Source: DASVXQ01 sp046727955 | Lineage (GTDB): Bacteria > Actinomycetota > CALGFH01 | Direction of reading: 5' to 3' | Length of the DNA stretch: 15,543 nucleotides | Assembly: GCA_046727955.1 (NCBI GenBank) | Contig: JBKPDO010000035.1 | Location: 1-15,543, forward strand | Shown: positions 6,625 through 14,758 of the stretch, in pieces | Numbering within the stretch: the stretch's first letter is position 1 | Layout: the number at the start of each line of letters is the position of its first letter | Program-made: the position numbers and the translations under genes | Notes under the pieces: generated by a model | Database searches by the model: none | What the model saw: the letters and a program-made list of their open reading frames with translations, nothing else | Told to the model about the DNA's origin: nothing

Positions 6625-6642
6625 TGAGCGGTTATGCGCTCA
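6625..6642. promoter_or_regulatory. Candidate SorC operator 1 (palindrome)
   Basis: TGAGCGGTTATGCGCTCA is a perfect 6-bp inverted repeat (TGAGCG/CGCTCA, 6-nt spacer) located 20 bp upstream of the regulator start. The same TGAGC/GCTCA half-site recurs at the operon-proximal end of the divergent region (6716-6727). This fits a regulator acting on both promoters. Assignment to the SorC protein is inferred from position. Confidence 0.5.
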
Positions 6643-6658
6643 TGCTCTCACGAAGCCC

Positions 6659-6688
6659 TTGACAGCGGCAATCACGGCCATTTTCAAT
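6659..6688 (+). promoter_or_regulatory. Probable promoter of the polyol operon
   Basis: A consensus -35 box TTGACA (6659-6664) is followed after 18 nt by TTCAAT (6683-6688), a 4/6 match to the -10 consensus. Transcription would begin near 6695, leaving a ~60-nt leader that contains the second palindrome cluster, so a bound regulator would block elongation or initiation. The -10 choice is uncertain. Confidence 0.45.
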
Positions 6689-6703
6689 ACTCATACCACA
6701 TAC

Positions 6704-6727
6704 GAGCTTCGCTATGCTCAAATGAGC
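6704..6727. promoter_or_regulatory. Candidate SorC operator 2 (half-site cluster)
   Basis: GCTCA (6716-6720) and TGAGC (6723-6727) form an inverted repeat with a 2-nt spacer, and an additional GAGC at 6704-6707 pairs with GCTC at 6716-6719. The site is just downstream of the proposed promoter and shares half-sites with 6625-6642, which suggests two sites for one regulator. An alternative is that part of it is a -10 box (TATGCT, 6713-6718). Confidence 0.45.
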
Positions 6728-6755
6728 GGCCGTTCCCCACTCTGGAGGTGGGTCG

Positions 6756-8141
6756 ATGCGAGATCGCGTTGCCGTAGGCGCCTGGCGCAAGATCACGTGG
6801 GCTCTTCTACTCGTTCTAGCTCTGGTCGCCGCCGCCTGCTCGGGTGCGGGCGGCGGCGGAGGTGGGGGCGGTGGCTCCGGTGGGAAGACCAGCATCACCG
6901 TCGCGACGGTCGCCAACCCGCAGATGCAGGACATCCAGAAGCTGGCCAGCGTGTTCGAGAAGGACAACCCAAACATCAAGGTCAACTTCGTGATCCTGCC
7001 CGAGAACGAGTTGCGCGACCGGGTGACCCAGGACATCGCCACCAAGGGCGGTCAGTACGACGTGGTGACGATCGGGACCTTCGAGGCACCGCAGTGGGCC
7101 AAGAACGGCTGGATCGAGAACCTCACCCCGTACACCCAGAAGGACGCCAGCTACGACGTGAACGACCTGATCCCCACGGTCGCCAGGGCGCTGTCCTACA
7201 ACAACGGCCTGTACGCGGTCCCGTTCTACGGGGAGTCCTCGTTCCTCATGTACCGCAAGGACCTCTTCGACAAGGCCGGGCTGAAGATGCCGGCGCAGCC
7301 CACCTGGGACCAGGTCGCCCAGTTCGCCCGCAAGCTCAACGACCCCAAGAAGAACCAGGCCGGGATCTGCCTGCGCGGCCTGCCCGGCTGGGGCGAGGTG
7401 TTCGCGCCGCTCAACACCGTGGTGAACACCTTCGGCGGCCGCTGGTACGACATGAACTGGAACGCGCAGCTCACCGAGGCGCCGTTCAGGCAGGCGACGC
7501 AGTTCTACGTCAACCTCGTCAAGGATGCCGGTGAGCCCGGCGCGCCGAACTCCGGCTTCACCGAGTGCCTGACGAGCTACAGCCAGGGCCACGCGGCGAT
7601 GTGGTACGACGCCACCGTAGCGGCCAGCCTGCTCGAGGACCCCAAGAGCAGCAAGGTGGTCGGCAAGAACGGCTACGCGCCGGCCCCGGTCAAGGACACC
7701 AGTTGGTCCGGGTGGCTGTGGGCGTGGTCGCTGGCCATGCCGTCCACCTCCAAGAAGAAGGACGCCGCCTGGAAGTTCATGTCGTGGGCCACCTCCAAGG
7801 ACTACATCAAGCTGGTCGGCAACCAGCTCGGCTGGGCGCGGGTGCCTCCTGGCAGCCGCCTGTCCACCTACCAGATTCCCCAGTACAAGCAGGCGGCCGC
7901 CGCCTTCGCCGACCTCACCCTCAAGTCGATCGACCAGGCCGACGTCAGCAACGCCGGGACCCAGCCGCGGCCCTACACCGGCGTCCAGTACGTCAGCATC
8001 CCTGAGTTCCAGTCGCTCGGGACAGCCGTCTCGCAGGAGATCTCGGCCGCCATCGCCGGCAGGGAGACGGTCGACCAGGCCCTGGCAAAGGGGCAGCAGC
8101 AGGCCAACCAGGTGGCCAAGGAGGCCGGCTACCAGAAATAG
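6756..8141 (+). CDS. ABC transporter substrate-binding lipoprotein, sorbitol/mannitol-type polyol
   Basis: A 461-aa family-1 extracellular solute-binding protein. It has a lipoprotein signal peptide: basic start, hydrophobic core (ITWALLLVLALVAAAC) and lipid-anchored C28, followed by a poly-Gly spacer (~31-43). The mature part opens with SITVATVANPQMQDIQKLA and contains YDVVTIGTFEAPQWAKNGW, a pattern typical of the sorbitol/mannitol (SmoE-like) binding proteins, and WAWSLAMPS further on. It would deliver a sugar alcohol to the two permeases encoded next. GGAGG (6744-6748) is 7 nt before ATG 6756. As first gene of the operon it lies beside the divergent promoter and the SorC operators. A 57-bp gap to the permease gene holds only a weak stem (acgc/gcgt around 8163-8173), which might lower permease expression relative to this protein. 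The exact ligand is not determined. Confidence 0.92.
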   Translation: MRDRVAVGAWRKITWALLLVLALVAAACSGAGGGGGGGGGSGGKTSITVATVANPQMQDIQKLASVFEKDNPNIKVNFVILPENELRDRVTQDIATKGGQYDVVTIGTFEAPQWAKNGWIENLTPYTQKDASYDVNDLIPTVARALSYNNGLYAVPFYGESSFLMYRKDLFDKAGLKMPAQPTWDQVAQFARKLNDPKKNQAGICLRGLPGWGEVFAPLNTVVNTFGGRWYDMNWNAQLTEAPFRQATQFYVNLVKDAGEPGAPNSGFTECLTSYSQGHAAMWYDATVAASLLEDPKSSKVVGKNGYAPAPVKDTSWSGWLWAWSLAMPSTSKKKDAAWKFMSWATSKDYIKLVGNQLGWARVPPGSRLSTYQIPQYKQAAAAFADLTLKSIDQADVSNAGTQPRPYTGVQYVSIPEFQSLGTAVSQEISAAIAGRETVDQALAKGQQQANQVAKEAGYQK

Positions 8142-8198
8142 ATCGACTGTGCGGACGCTCCGGACGCGAAGCGTAACCCGTCCTGGATTGGAGGCGCC

Positions 8199-9155
8199 GT
8201 GACCGTCACCAAGGACCGCGCCAGGGACCGTGCGGTTGCGCTCAGGGAGCGTGCGGCAAAGGCAGCAGTGGAGCGCCGCAACCGCTGGGGGCGGCGCTCC
8301 CTGATCCTGCCGGCCATGCTCTACACGATCGTGGTCACCCAGGTCCCGTTCGTGATCACCATCTGGTACAGCCTGCAGTCCTGGAACCTGCTCCGGCCAG
8401 GCACCCGGCACTTCGTCGGCCTCGCCAACTACGGTTCGGTCTTCACCCAGACCGGTTTCCGGACCGCCGTCATCAACACGGTGACCTTCACCTCATCGGC
8501 CGTGATCTTCTCGCTGGTCATCGGCCTGATTCTGGCAACCCTGCTGGACCGGAAGTTCCGTAGCCGCGGCGTGGTGCGAACCCTGCTCATCTCGCCGTTC
8601 TTGATCATGCCGGTCGCCGGGGCACTGCTGTGGAAGACGACGATGTTCAACCCGGTATTCGGCATCGTGAACTTCGTGCTCAGACCCTTCGGCGTCGGCA
8701 CGCTGGACTGGGCGAGCAAGTTCCCGATGCCCACGATCATCACGGTGGCGGTCTGGCAGTGGACGCCGTTCATGATGATCATCCTGCTGTCGGGGCTGCA
8801 GAGCCAGTCGAATGAGATCCTCGAGGCCGCCCGGGTCGACGGGGCCGGCAGCTGGCAGATCTTCCGCCGCCTGACCATACCCCACCTGCGGACCTACCTT
8901 GAGCTGTGCGTGCTGCTCGGCTCTATCTTCATCGTGCAGACGTTCGACTCGATCTTCATCATCACCCAGGGCGGCCCGGGTCAGGCCACCACCAACCTGC
9001 CCTACTTCCTGTACCTGCAGGCCTTCCGCCGCTTCGAGATCGGCCAGGCGGCGGCGCTGGCGATCGTCACCACCATCGGCACGATCATCATCGCGACCAT
9101 CGCGCTGCGGGTGCTGTCGAACCTGTTCAAGGGAGAGGAGTTGGCGCCGCGATGA
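8199..9155 (+). CDS. ABC sugar/polyol permease, MalF-like inner-membrane subunit
   Basis: A 318-aa integral membrane permease of the binding-protein-dependent family (SmoF/MalF-like). After a basic, cytoplasmic N-terminus (~1-33) there are six probable membrane segments, roughly 36-58, 94-115, 126-146, 178-200, 235-255 and 287-306. The ATPase-contacting EAA loop is visible as EILEAARVDGAGSWQIFRRLTIPHL (206-230). GTG 8199 is used because GGAGG (8190-8194) precedes it; the basic N-terminus in that frame looks authentic. It overlaps the next permease gene by ATGA (9152-9155), as expected for two subunits made in equal amounts. No ATPase gene lies in the operon. Confidence 0.93.
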   Translation: MTVTKDRARDRAVALRERAAKAAVERRNRWGRRSLILPAMLYTIVVTQVPFVITIWYSLQSWNLLRPGTRHFVGLANYGSVFTQTGFRTAVINTVTFTSSAVIFSLVIGLILATLLDRKFRSRGVVRTLLISPFLIMPVAGALLWKTTMFNPVFGIVNFVLRPFGVGTLDWASKFPMPTIITVAVWQWTPFMMIILLSGLQSQSNEILEAARVDGAGSWQIFRRLTIPHLRTYLELCVLLGSIFIVQTFDSIFIITQGGPGQATTNLPYFLYLQAFRRFEIGQAAALAIVTTIGTIIIATIALRVLSNLFKGEELAPR

Positions 9156-10024
9156 GCACTGTCGCCGAGCGAGCACCAGGCGGCGTCGCGGGCAAGGCCC
9201 GCCGCGCCCGCCGCTTCCGCGTGGGGGGGCTGCTGGTGCCGACACTCGCGTGGATCGCAGCCATCGGCTTCTTCTTCCCGGTGCTGTGGATGTTCCTGAC
9301 CGGCTTCAAGCAGGAGGCCGACGCCTTCACCCGCACCCCCAAGCTGGTGTTCGCCCCGACCCTGGACCAGTACCGGGCGATCTTCGACCGTGACTTCGCC
9401 CCGTTCTTGATCAACTCCGCCACCGCCACCATCCTCTCGACCCTGCTGGTGCTGGCGCTCGCCATCCCCTGCGCCTACGGGCTGGCGATCAAGCCGGTCG
9501 AGAGGTGGCGCGACGTGCTGTTCTTCTTCATCTCCACACGGTTTCTGCCGGTGGTCGGCGCGATCGTGCCGATCTATGTCATCGCGCGCGATGCGCAGCT
9601 ACTGGACACCGTGACCGCGCTGATCATCCTCTACACAGCGATGAACCTGCCGATCGCGGTGTGGATGCTGCGCTCGTTCTTCCTCGAGGTTCCCACGGCG
9701 ATCATGGAGGCCGCCCGCATCGACGGGGCGAGCCTGCGCCAGGAGCTGGTGCGCGTCGTGCTGCCGCTCGTCACGCCTGGCATCGCGGCGACGGCGCTCA
9801 TCTGCGTGATCTTCGCCTGGAACGAGTTCTTCTTCGCGGTGAACCTCACCTCCTCCCGGGCGGCGACCGTGCCGGTGTTCCTGGTCGGCTTCATCACCAG
9901 TGAGGGGCTTTTCTGGGCGCGGCTGTCGGCCGCGGCGACCATGGCCTGCCTGCCCGTGCTGCTGGCCGGGTGGATCGCCCAGAGACAGCTCGTGCGCGGG
10001 CTGACCATGGGAGCGGTGAAGTGA
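9152..10024 (+). CDS. ABC sugar/polyol permease, MalG-like inner-membrane subunit
   Basis: A 290-aa permease (SmoG/MalG-like) with six predicted membrane spans starting near residue 26, and the EAA loop EAARIDGASLRQELVRVVLPL (186-206). The mid-protein WMLRSFF and the FAWNEFFFAVNL segment (221-232) are characteristic of the MalG-type partner. The start is ATG 9152, overlapping the previous stop, with GGGAGAGGAG at 9131-9140; a longer open frame to the left has no membrane-protein character. It forms the channel with the preceding permease and overlaps the dehydrogenase gene as GTGA (10021-10024). Confidence 0.93.
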   Translation: MSTVAERAPGGVAGKARRARRFRVGGLLVPTLAWIAAIGFFFPVLWMFLTGFKQEADAFTRTPKLVFAPTLDQYRAIFDRDFAPFLINSATATILSTLLVLALAIPCAYGLAIKPVERWRDVLFFFISTRFLPVVGAIVPIYVIARDAQLLDTVTALIILYTAMNLPIAVWMLRSFFLEVPTAIMEAARIDGASLRQELVRVVLPLVTPGIAATALICVIFAWNEFFFAVNLTSSRAATVPVFLVGFITSEGLFWARLSAAATMACLPVLLAGWIAQRQLVRGLTMGAVK

Positions 10025-11034
10025 GGGCGGTGGTCATCGAGCGGCCCGGAACGGTCAGCGTCCAGCAAGTCGACGACCCGACCGCGGGACCCCGCGAGGT
10101 CGTCGTCAAGGTCGAGGCCTGCGGCATCTGCGGGACCGACCTGCACCTTCTCGAAGGCGAGTCGCCGCTGGCCCGCTACCCACTGATCCCGGGTCACGAG
10201 TTCTGCGGCGAGGTCGTCGAGGTCGGCCGGGGGGTCGATTACCTCGAGGTGGGGGACTTCGTCGCCGTCGACCCCAACCTGCCCTGCGGGCACTGCCGCT
10301 TCTGCAAGGCCGGACGGGAGAACCTGTGCGAGAACTACGAGGCGATCGGCGTCACCGTCCCTGGAGCATGCGCGGAGCTGGTCGCGGCACCGGCCGCCAA
10401 CGCGGTCCTGCTCCCCGCCGACTTGCCCCGCGGGTGGGGCGCGCTGATCGAGCCGCTGTCGTGCGCGGTGCATGGGTTCGACCGGCTGGGCGCCAAGCTG
10501 GCCGACCGCTACCTGATCTACGGTGCGGGGACGATGGGGCTGCTCATGGCCCAGCTCGCCCAGCGGGCCGGCGCCGTCACGGTCGACGTCGTCGACCTCA
10601 AGGAGAGCCGGCTTCCCGTCGCCAAGCGGCTGGGGGCAGACCGCACCGCCACGTCAGCGGACGAGCTGGACCACCCGCAGGGCTGGGAGGTCGTGATCGA
10701 CGCCACGGGGGTGGTCCGCGCGATCGAGGACGGCCTGCGACGGGTGTCGCGGGGCGGGACGTTCCTGGTGTTCGGGGTGACGCCCGCCGACGCGACCGCC
10801 ACCTTCTCGCCCTTCCGCATCTACAACGAGGAGATCAACGTCATCGGCTCCATGGCGGTGCTGCACAGCTTCGAGCGGGCGCGCGACCTGCTCGCTGGCG
10901 GCGCGATCGACGCAGCCGCCATGATCACCCATAGCATGGCGCTGGACAGCTACGAGGCCGCGGTCGCGGCCTTCCGCAGTGGCGCCGGCCTGAAGGTCCA
11001 GGTGACCCCCCGGAGCGACGGCCAGGCGCAGTGA
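10021..11034 (+). CDS. Zinc-dependent MDR polyol dehydrogenase (sorbitol/xylitol/arabitol dehydrogenase-like)
   Basis: A 337-aa medium-chain dehydrogenase/reductase. Catalytic zinc ligands are C37 (ACGICGTD), H59 (PGHE) and E144 (IEPLSCAVHG). The structural zinc lobe has C89, C92, C95 and C103. The Rossmann fold shows GAGTMG (168-173), and the acidic D193-type residue after the second strand (VVDLKES) favours NAD. It would oxidise the imported polyol to a ketose in the cytoplasm, feeding the kinases downstream; sorbitol, xylitol, arabitol or ribitol are all possible substrates. GTG 10021 is chosen for the four-base overlap with the permease stop; the start MRAVVIERPG is a typical MDR N-terminus, so the longer frame to the left is rejected. 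Mechanism sure, substrate not. Confidence 0.92.
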   Translation: MRAVVIERPGTVSVQQVDDPTAGPREVVVKVEACGICGTDLHLLEGESPLARYPLIPGHEFCGEVVEVGRGVDYLEVGDFVAVDPNLPCGHCRFCKAGRENLCENYEAIGVTVPGACAELVAAPAANAVLLPADLPRGWGALIEPLSCAVHGFDRLGAKLADRYLIYGAGTMGLLMAQLAQRAGAVTVDVVDLKESRLPVAKRLGADRTATSADELDHPQGWEVVIDATGVVRAIEDGLRRVSRGGTFLVFGVTPADATATFSPFRIYNEEINVIGSMAVLHSFERARDLLAGGAIDAAAMITHSMALDSYEAAVAAFRSGAGLKVQVTPRSDGQAQ

Positions 11035-11053
11035 CCGGCCTGGGAGGAGCACG

Positions 11054-12589
11054 ATGGGGGACTTGGCGCTGGGGATCGATTGCAGCACCACCGCGGTGAA
11101 GGCGGTGGCATGGGACCACAGTGGCAAGGCCGCCGCCGAGGCCCGGGCTCCCCTCGAGCAGCTCCGCCTGCGGCCGTTGCACAGTGAGCAGCGGGCGGAG
11201 GATTGGTGGGAGGCCACCCAGCTGGCCATCGCCGGCCTGGTGAGCGCCGTCGACCCCGACCGTGTCGCCGGGATCGGCATCACCCACCAGCGCGAGTCGT
11301 TCGTGCCGGTCGACGAGGGCAACCACGCCCTGCGCAACGCCATCCTGTGGGACGACGTGCGCTCCCAGGCCCAGCTCGACGAGCTCGGTGAGCGCTTCGG
11401 GCACGACGAGTTGCACCGCCGCACCGGCCGCGGGCCGTCGCTGGCACAGGCGTCTTCGAAGCTGCTGTGGCTGGTGCAGTACGAGCCGGAGGTGGTCGCG
11501 CGGACCTACCGCTTCATGGACGTGCACGGCTTCCTGGCGCAGCGGCTGACCGGCAGGTTCACCACCAGCCTTGCCTCGGCGGACTCCTTCGGGCTCACCG
11601 ACGTCGAGCGCGAGGCCTGGGCGGAGGACCTCATCGCCGCCATCGGGCTCGATCCCCTGCAGTTCTGCGACACCGTCAAGCCCGGCGAGGTCATCGGCGA
11701 GGTGACCGCCGAGGCGGCGCGGGCGACCGGGCTGCCGGCGGGCATCCCGGTGGTGGCGGGCCTCGGCGACGGCCAGGCGGCCTGCCTGGGCGCTGGCGTG
11801 ACCTCGCTGGACCGGGCATACCTCAACCTGGGCACCGCGGTGACCGGCGGCCCGGTCGGCCACAGCTACCTCACCGACCGGTCGTGCCGGACGCTCTACG
11901 GCGCCGCGCCGGGCACGTTCCTGTTCGAGAACGTCCTGCGCGGCGGCCTGGCGACGATGAGGTGGTTCATGCGCCAGCTCGGTGACTCGCTCGAGGAGGC
12001 GGCTGACTTCGACCGCTACGAGGCCGCGGCGCGCGACATCGGGCCAGGCGCTGGCGGCCTGCTGCTGGTGCCGTACTGGAACCACGTGACCAGCCCGTAC
12101 TGGGATACCACCGCGAGCGGGATCGTGGTCGGCTGGCGCCACGAGCACCGCCGCGAGCACCTGTTCCGCGCGATCGAAGAGGGCATCGCCTACGAGCACC
12201 GGCTGGCGATGGAGGGCATCCAGGCCGCCACGGGCGAGCCCATCCGCGAATACGTGATCCTCGGCGGCGGGTCGAAGAGCGACCTGTGGTGCCAGATCAT
12301 GGCCGACGTGCTCGGCGCCACCGTCACCCGGGCGCACAGCGCGGAGGCGACCAATCTCGGCGCCGGGATCCTCTGCGCGGTCGGCGTCGGCTGGTATCCC
12401 TCGGTCGAGGAGGCTACCGCCGCGATGACCCACGTTGCCGGGAGCTTCCAGCCAGACGGCCGCGCCCGCGAGCTCTACGACGACCTGTTCGCCGAGGTCT
12501 ACCGGCCGCTGTTCCCGGCGATCCAGCCGCGGCTCCAGCGGCTGTCGCAACTGCACGCCGGATTCACCGAAGGGAGGCGCCGGTCGTGA
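11054..12589 (+). CDS. FGGY-family carbohydrate kinase (xylulokinase-like)
   Basis: A 511-aa ATP-dependent FGGY kinase. The N-terminal ASKHA lobe shows LGIDCSTTAVKAV (6-18) for phosphate binding, GIGITHQRES (73-82) and RNAILWDDVRS (94-104); the signature region FMDVHGFLAQRLTG is at 154-167. The catalytic Asp is D239 in AGLGDGQAACLGAG. The C-terminal lobe has YVILGGGSKSDLWCQIMADVLG (~400-420) and NLGAGILCAVGVG. The length agrees with xylulokinases (~490-510 aa), and a ketopentose made by the dehydrogenase is the natural candidate substrate, but polyol kinases such as erythritol kinase belong to the same superfamily. GGAGG (11043-11047) precedes ATG 11054, 19 bp after the dehydrogenase. It overlaps the GpsA-like gene as GTGA (12586-12589). 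Confidence 0.9.
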   Translation: MGDLALGIDCSTTAVKAVAWDHSGKAAAEARAPLEQLRLRPLHSEQRAEDWWEATQLAIAGLVSAVDPDRVAGIGITHQRESFVPVDEGNHALRNAILWDDVRSQAQLDELGERFGHDELHRRTGRGPSLAQASSKLLWLVQYEPEVVARTYRFMDVHGFLAQRLTGRFTTSLASADSFGLTDVEREAWAEDLIAAIGLDPLQFCDTVKPGEVIGEVTAEAARATGLPAGIPVVAGLGDGQAACLGAGVTSLDRAYLNLGTAVTGGPVGHSYLTDRSCRTLYGAAPGTFLFENVLRGGLATMRWFMRQLGDSLEEAADFDRYEAAARDIGPGAGGLLLVPYWNHVTSPYWDTTASGIVVGWRHEHRREHLFRAIEEGIAYEHRLAMEGIQAATGEPIREYVILGGGSKSDLWCQIMADVLGATVTRAHSAEATNLGAGILCAVGVGWYPSVEEATAAMTHVAGSFQPDGRARELYDDLFAEVYRPLFPAIQPRLQRLSQLHAGFTEGRRRS

Positions 12590-13677
12590 CCACCGTCGCG
12601 ATGCTGGGAGCGGGCGTCATGAGCTCGGCCCTGACATTCCCCCTGGCCGACAACGGCCACGACGTCCGCCTGGTCGGCACCCATCTCGACCGCGAGATCA
12701 TCGACAGCGTGCGGGCCACCGGCGTCCACCCAGGACTGGGGCGGAAGCTTCCCGAGCCGGTCCGGCCGTACCAGGTCGAGGAGATCGAAGCCGGGTGCGA
12801 CGGCGCCGCGATCATCGTGAGCGGGGTCAATTCCGCCGGCGTGCGCTGGGCGGGCCAGCGGATCGCCGAGGTACTCCGGCCCGAGATGGTGGTGATCGCC
12901 ATCGCCAAGGGCATGGAGTCGAGCGACAACGGCGATCTCCGCCTCCTGCCCGACGTGCTGGCGGAGCAGGTGGCGCCCGGGTTGCGCGCGAGCGTCTCCT
13001 GGGCGGCGATCGGCGGGCCGTCGATCGCGGGCGAGGTGGCGGCGCGGCGCGACACCTGCGTGGTGTTCGCCGGCCACCAGCAGTCCGCGCTGGACCGCCT
13101 GGCGGCGACGTTCCGCACCGGCTGGTACCACGTCTGGACGTCCACCGACCTGGTGGGCGTCGAGGTCTGCGCGGCGATGAAGAACTGCTACGCGGTGGGG
13201 GTCGGCTTTGCCGAGGGAATCCTGGAGCGGCTCGGCCAGGCCGACAGCCCCGACCGCAACCACAACTACGAGGCGGCGCTGTTCGCGCAGGCGACGGTGG
13301 AGATCGGCCAGATGGTGCGGCTGCTGGGCGGACGGCCCGAGACCCCTTATGGGCTGGCGGGAGTGGGGGACCTGTTGGTGACCAGCACGGGCGGCCGCAA
13401 CATCCGGGTGGGCCGCCTGGTGGGCGGTGGCCTGCGCTTCTCCGACGCTCGCGCGCGCATGGGGGACATCACCCTCGAGGGCGCGGCGGCGATCCGGGTC
13501 ATCGGTGCGGCGCTGCCCAGGCTGACCGATCGCGGGATCGTCGGGCCGGAGGACTTCCCGCTCATGCGCCACCTGCATGCTGTGGTCAGCCGGGACCGGC
13601 GGCTGGAGATGCCCTGGCCCGCCTTCTTCGGCGGCGAGGCGGGGGCGGCGGTGGCCGCGAGGGAGGCGGCGGGGTGA
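12586..13677 (+). CDS. GpsA-like NAD(P)-dependent glycerol-3-phosphate dehydrogenase family protein
   Basis: A 363-aa protein of the NAD(P)-dependent glycerol-3-phosphate dehydrogenase family. Rossmann start AMLGAGVMSSAL (5-16), AIAKGME (105-111), GGPSIAGEVA (143-152), the catalytic-lysine segment GVEVCAAMKNCYAVGVG (191-207; K199) and GLAGVGDLLVTSTGGRNIRVGR (257-278). These are the family's main motifs, so the enzyme looks active. It is longer than most housekeeping GpsA (~330-340 aa) and sits inside a polyol operon, so it may act on another polyol phosphate or ketose phosphate, or supply dihydroxyacetone phosphate/glycerol-3-phosphate balance. The GTG at 12586 overlaps the kinase stop and is preceded by GGGAGG (12572-12577). 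Family certain; substrate inferred only from context. Confidence 0.88.
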   Translation: MTTVAMLGAGVMSSALTFPLADNGHDVRLVGTHLDREIIDSVRATGVHPGLGRKLPEPVRPYQVEEIEAGCDGAAIIVSGVNSAGVRWAGQRIAEVLRPEMVVIAIAKGMESSDNGDLRLLPDVLAEQVAPGLRASVSWAAIGGPSIAGEVAARRDTCVVFAGHQQSALDRLAATFRTGWYHVWTSTDLVGVEVCAAMKNCYAVGVGFAEGILERLGQADSPDRNHNYEAALFAQATVEIGQMVRLLGGRPETPYGLAGVGDLLVTSTGGRNIRVGRLVGGGLRFSDARARMGDITLEGAAAIRVIGAALPRLTDRGIVGPEDFPLMRHLHAVVSRDRRLEMPWPAFFGGEAGAAVAAREAAG

Positions 13678-14615
13678 TCCTCGTCGCCGGAGAGGCCCTG
13701 GTCGACCTGACGCTGGCTCGCTGCGGAGAGGGCATGGGGTATCTGCCGCATCCCGGCGGGTCGCCGTACAACGTGGCGATCGGTCTCGGCCGGCTGGACG
13801 TCCCGGTGGCCTTCCTCGGCCGCCTCTCCACCGACGCCTTTGGCCGGCTGCTGCGGGAGCACCTCCAGGCCAGCAGCGTCTCGCTGGCCTATCTCGTGGA
13901 CGCCGCGGAGGCGACCACGCTGGCCTTCGTCCACCTCGGCGGGGCGGAGCCGGAATACTCCTTCTACACCGAGGGCACCGCCTCCCGGATGCTCCTCCCA
14001 GAGCACCTGCCCATGATCCCCGCCGGCGCCGCGCTGCATTTCGGCTCGTTTTCGCTGGCGCTGGAGCCGGGGGCCTCCACTCTGGAGGGGCTCATGCGCC
14101 AGGAGTCCGGCCGCCGCCTGCTGTCGCTCGACCCGAACGTGCGGCCCAGCCTCGTCGCCGACCGGGATGCCTATCTTCGGCGGCTGGAGGGCTGGGTGAG
14201 CCTGGTGGACCTGGTCAAGGTGAGCAGGGCGGACCTGGCCTGGCTGTACCCGCACCAGCCTGCCGAGGCGGTGGCGTCGCGGTGGCTCGCGCTCGGGCCC
14301 GCTCTGGTCGTGGTCACCTTGGGGAGCGATGGCTCGATGGCGGTCGGCGCTTCCGCGCGAGCTGGCGCCGCCGCCCCGCGGGTGGCGGTCGTGGACACGG
14401 TGGGGGCCGGCGACGCGTTCACCTCCGCGGCCCTGGCCTACCTGCACCTCCAGGATGCCCTCGACCGAAGCTCCCTCGAGGCGCTGGACGCGGCGCGGCT
14501 GGAGGTCCTCCTGACCTTCGCCAATGCCGTCGCGGCGCAGACCTGCACGCGAGCCGGCGCAGACCCACCCCGCAAGGACGAGGTCGACCTCGCCAGGCTC
14601 ACCAGTTCGCTTTAG
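13674..14615 (+). CDS. PfkB-family sugar kinase (fructokinase-like)
   Basis: A 313-aa ribokinase/PfkB-family kinase. Motifs in order: LVAGEALVDL (3-12), GGSPYNVAIGLGRL (28-41, the family's first signature), LSLDPNVRPSL (150-160), VVVTLGSDGS (212-221), and the second signature DTVGAGDAF (241-249) with catalytic D247. The fructokinase-like pattern (NVAIGLGRL, DPNVRP) fits phosphorylation of fructose after oxidation of sorbitol or mannitol, which would complement the FGGY kinase for pentuloses. The start GTG 13674 overlaps the previous stop as GTGA with GGGAGG at 13661-13666; this frame continues further upstream only as antisense-like low complexity. It is the last gene of the operon. Confidence 0.9.
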   Translation: MILVAGEALVDLTLARCGEGMGYLPHPGGSPYNVAIGLGRLDVPVAFLGRLSTDAFGRLLREHLQASSVSLAYLVDAAEATTLAFVHLGGAEPEYSFYTEGTASRMLLPEHLPMIPAGAALHFGSFSLALEPGASTLEGLMRQESGRRLLSLDPNVRPSLVADRDAYLRRLEGWVSLVDLVKVSRADLAWLYPHQPAEAVASRWLALGPALVVVTLGSDGSMAVGASARAGAAAPRVAVVDTVGAGDAFTSAALAYLHLQDALDRSSLEALDAARLEVLLTFANAVAAQTCTRAGADPPRKDEVDLARLTSSL

Positions 14616-14730
14616 TGCCACGTTCGTTGGATTCGGTGCAGAGAGATGGGCTCCCCTACCCTCACAGCCTGGCCAAATGGTGCTCCGACCGACCCCGCGG
14701 CGAATGTTTCTGAAGGCCCGCCACCGGCCG

Positions 14731-14758
14731 CCCTTGCAGCGCAGCGTTTGCTGCAGGG
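14731..14758. terminator. Hairpin between convergent genes (possible terminator)
   Basis: ccc(t)tgcagc (14731-14740) pairs with gctgcaggg (14750-14758), a 9-bp stem with one bulged base and a 9-nt loop. It directly abuts the cupin stop codon and lies ~115 bp after the kinase gene, where the two transcripts converge. No T-run is present, so intrinsic termination is uncertain. The remaining intergenic sequence (14616-14730) shows no gene or further element that I can support. Confidence 0.4.

Noticed and set aside
6816..8411. 531-codon minus-strand open frame opposite the binding protein and permease genes
   Set aside because: No family motifs, spans two real genes and an intergenic gap; typical antisense opening in high-GC DNA.
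10925..12556. 543-codon minus-strand open frame opposite the FGGY kinase
   Set aside because: Lacks recognisable domains, while the + strand encodes a full kinase with catalytic Asp.
12435..13673. Long in-frame N-terminal extension of the PfkB kinase
   Set aside because: The extension is a +1 shadow of the GpsA-like gene; the kinase fold begins exactly at GTG 13674, which has a ribosome binding site and a four-base overlap.
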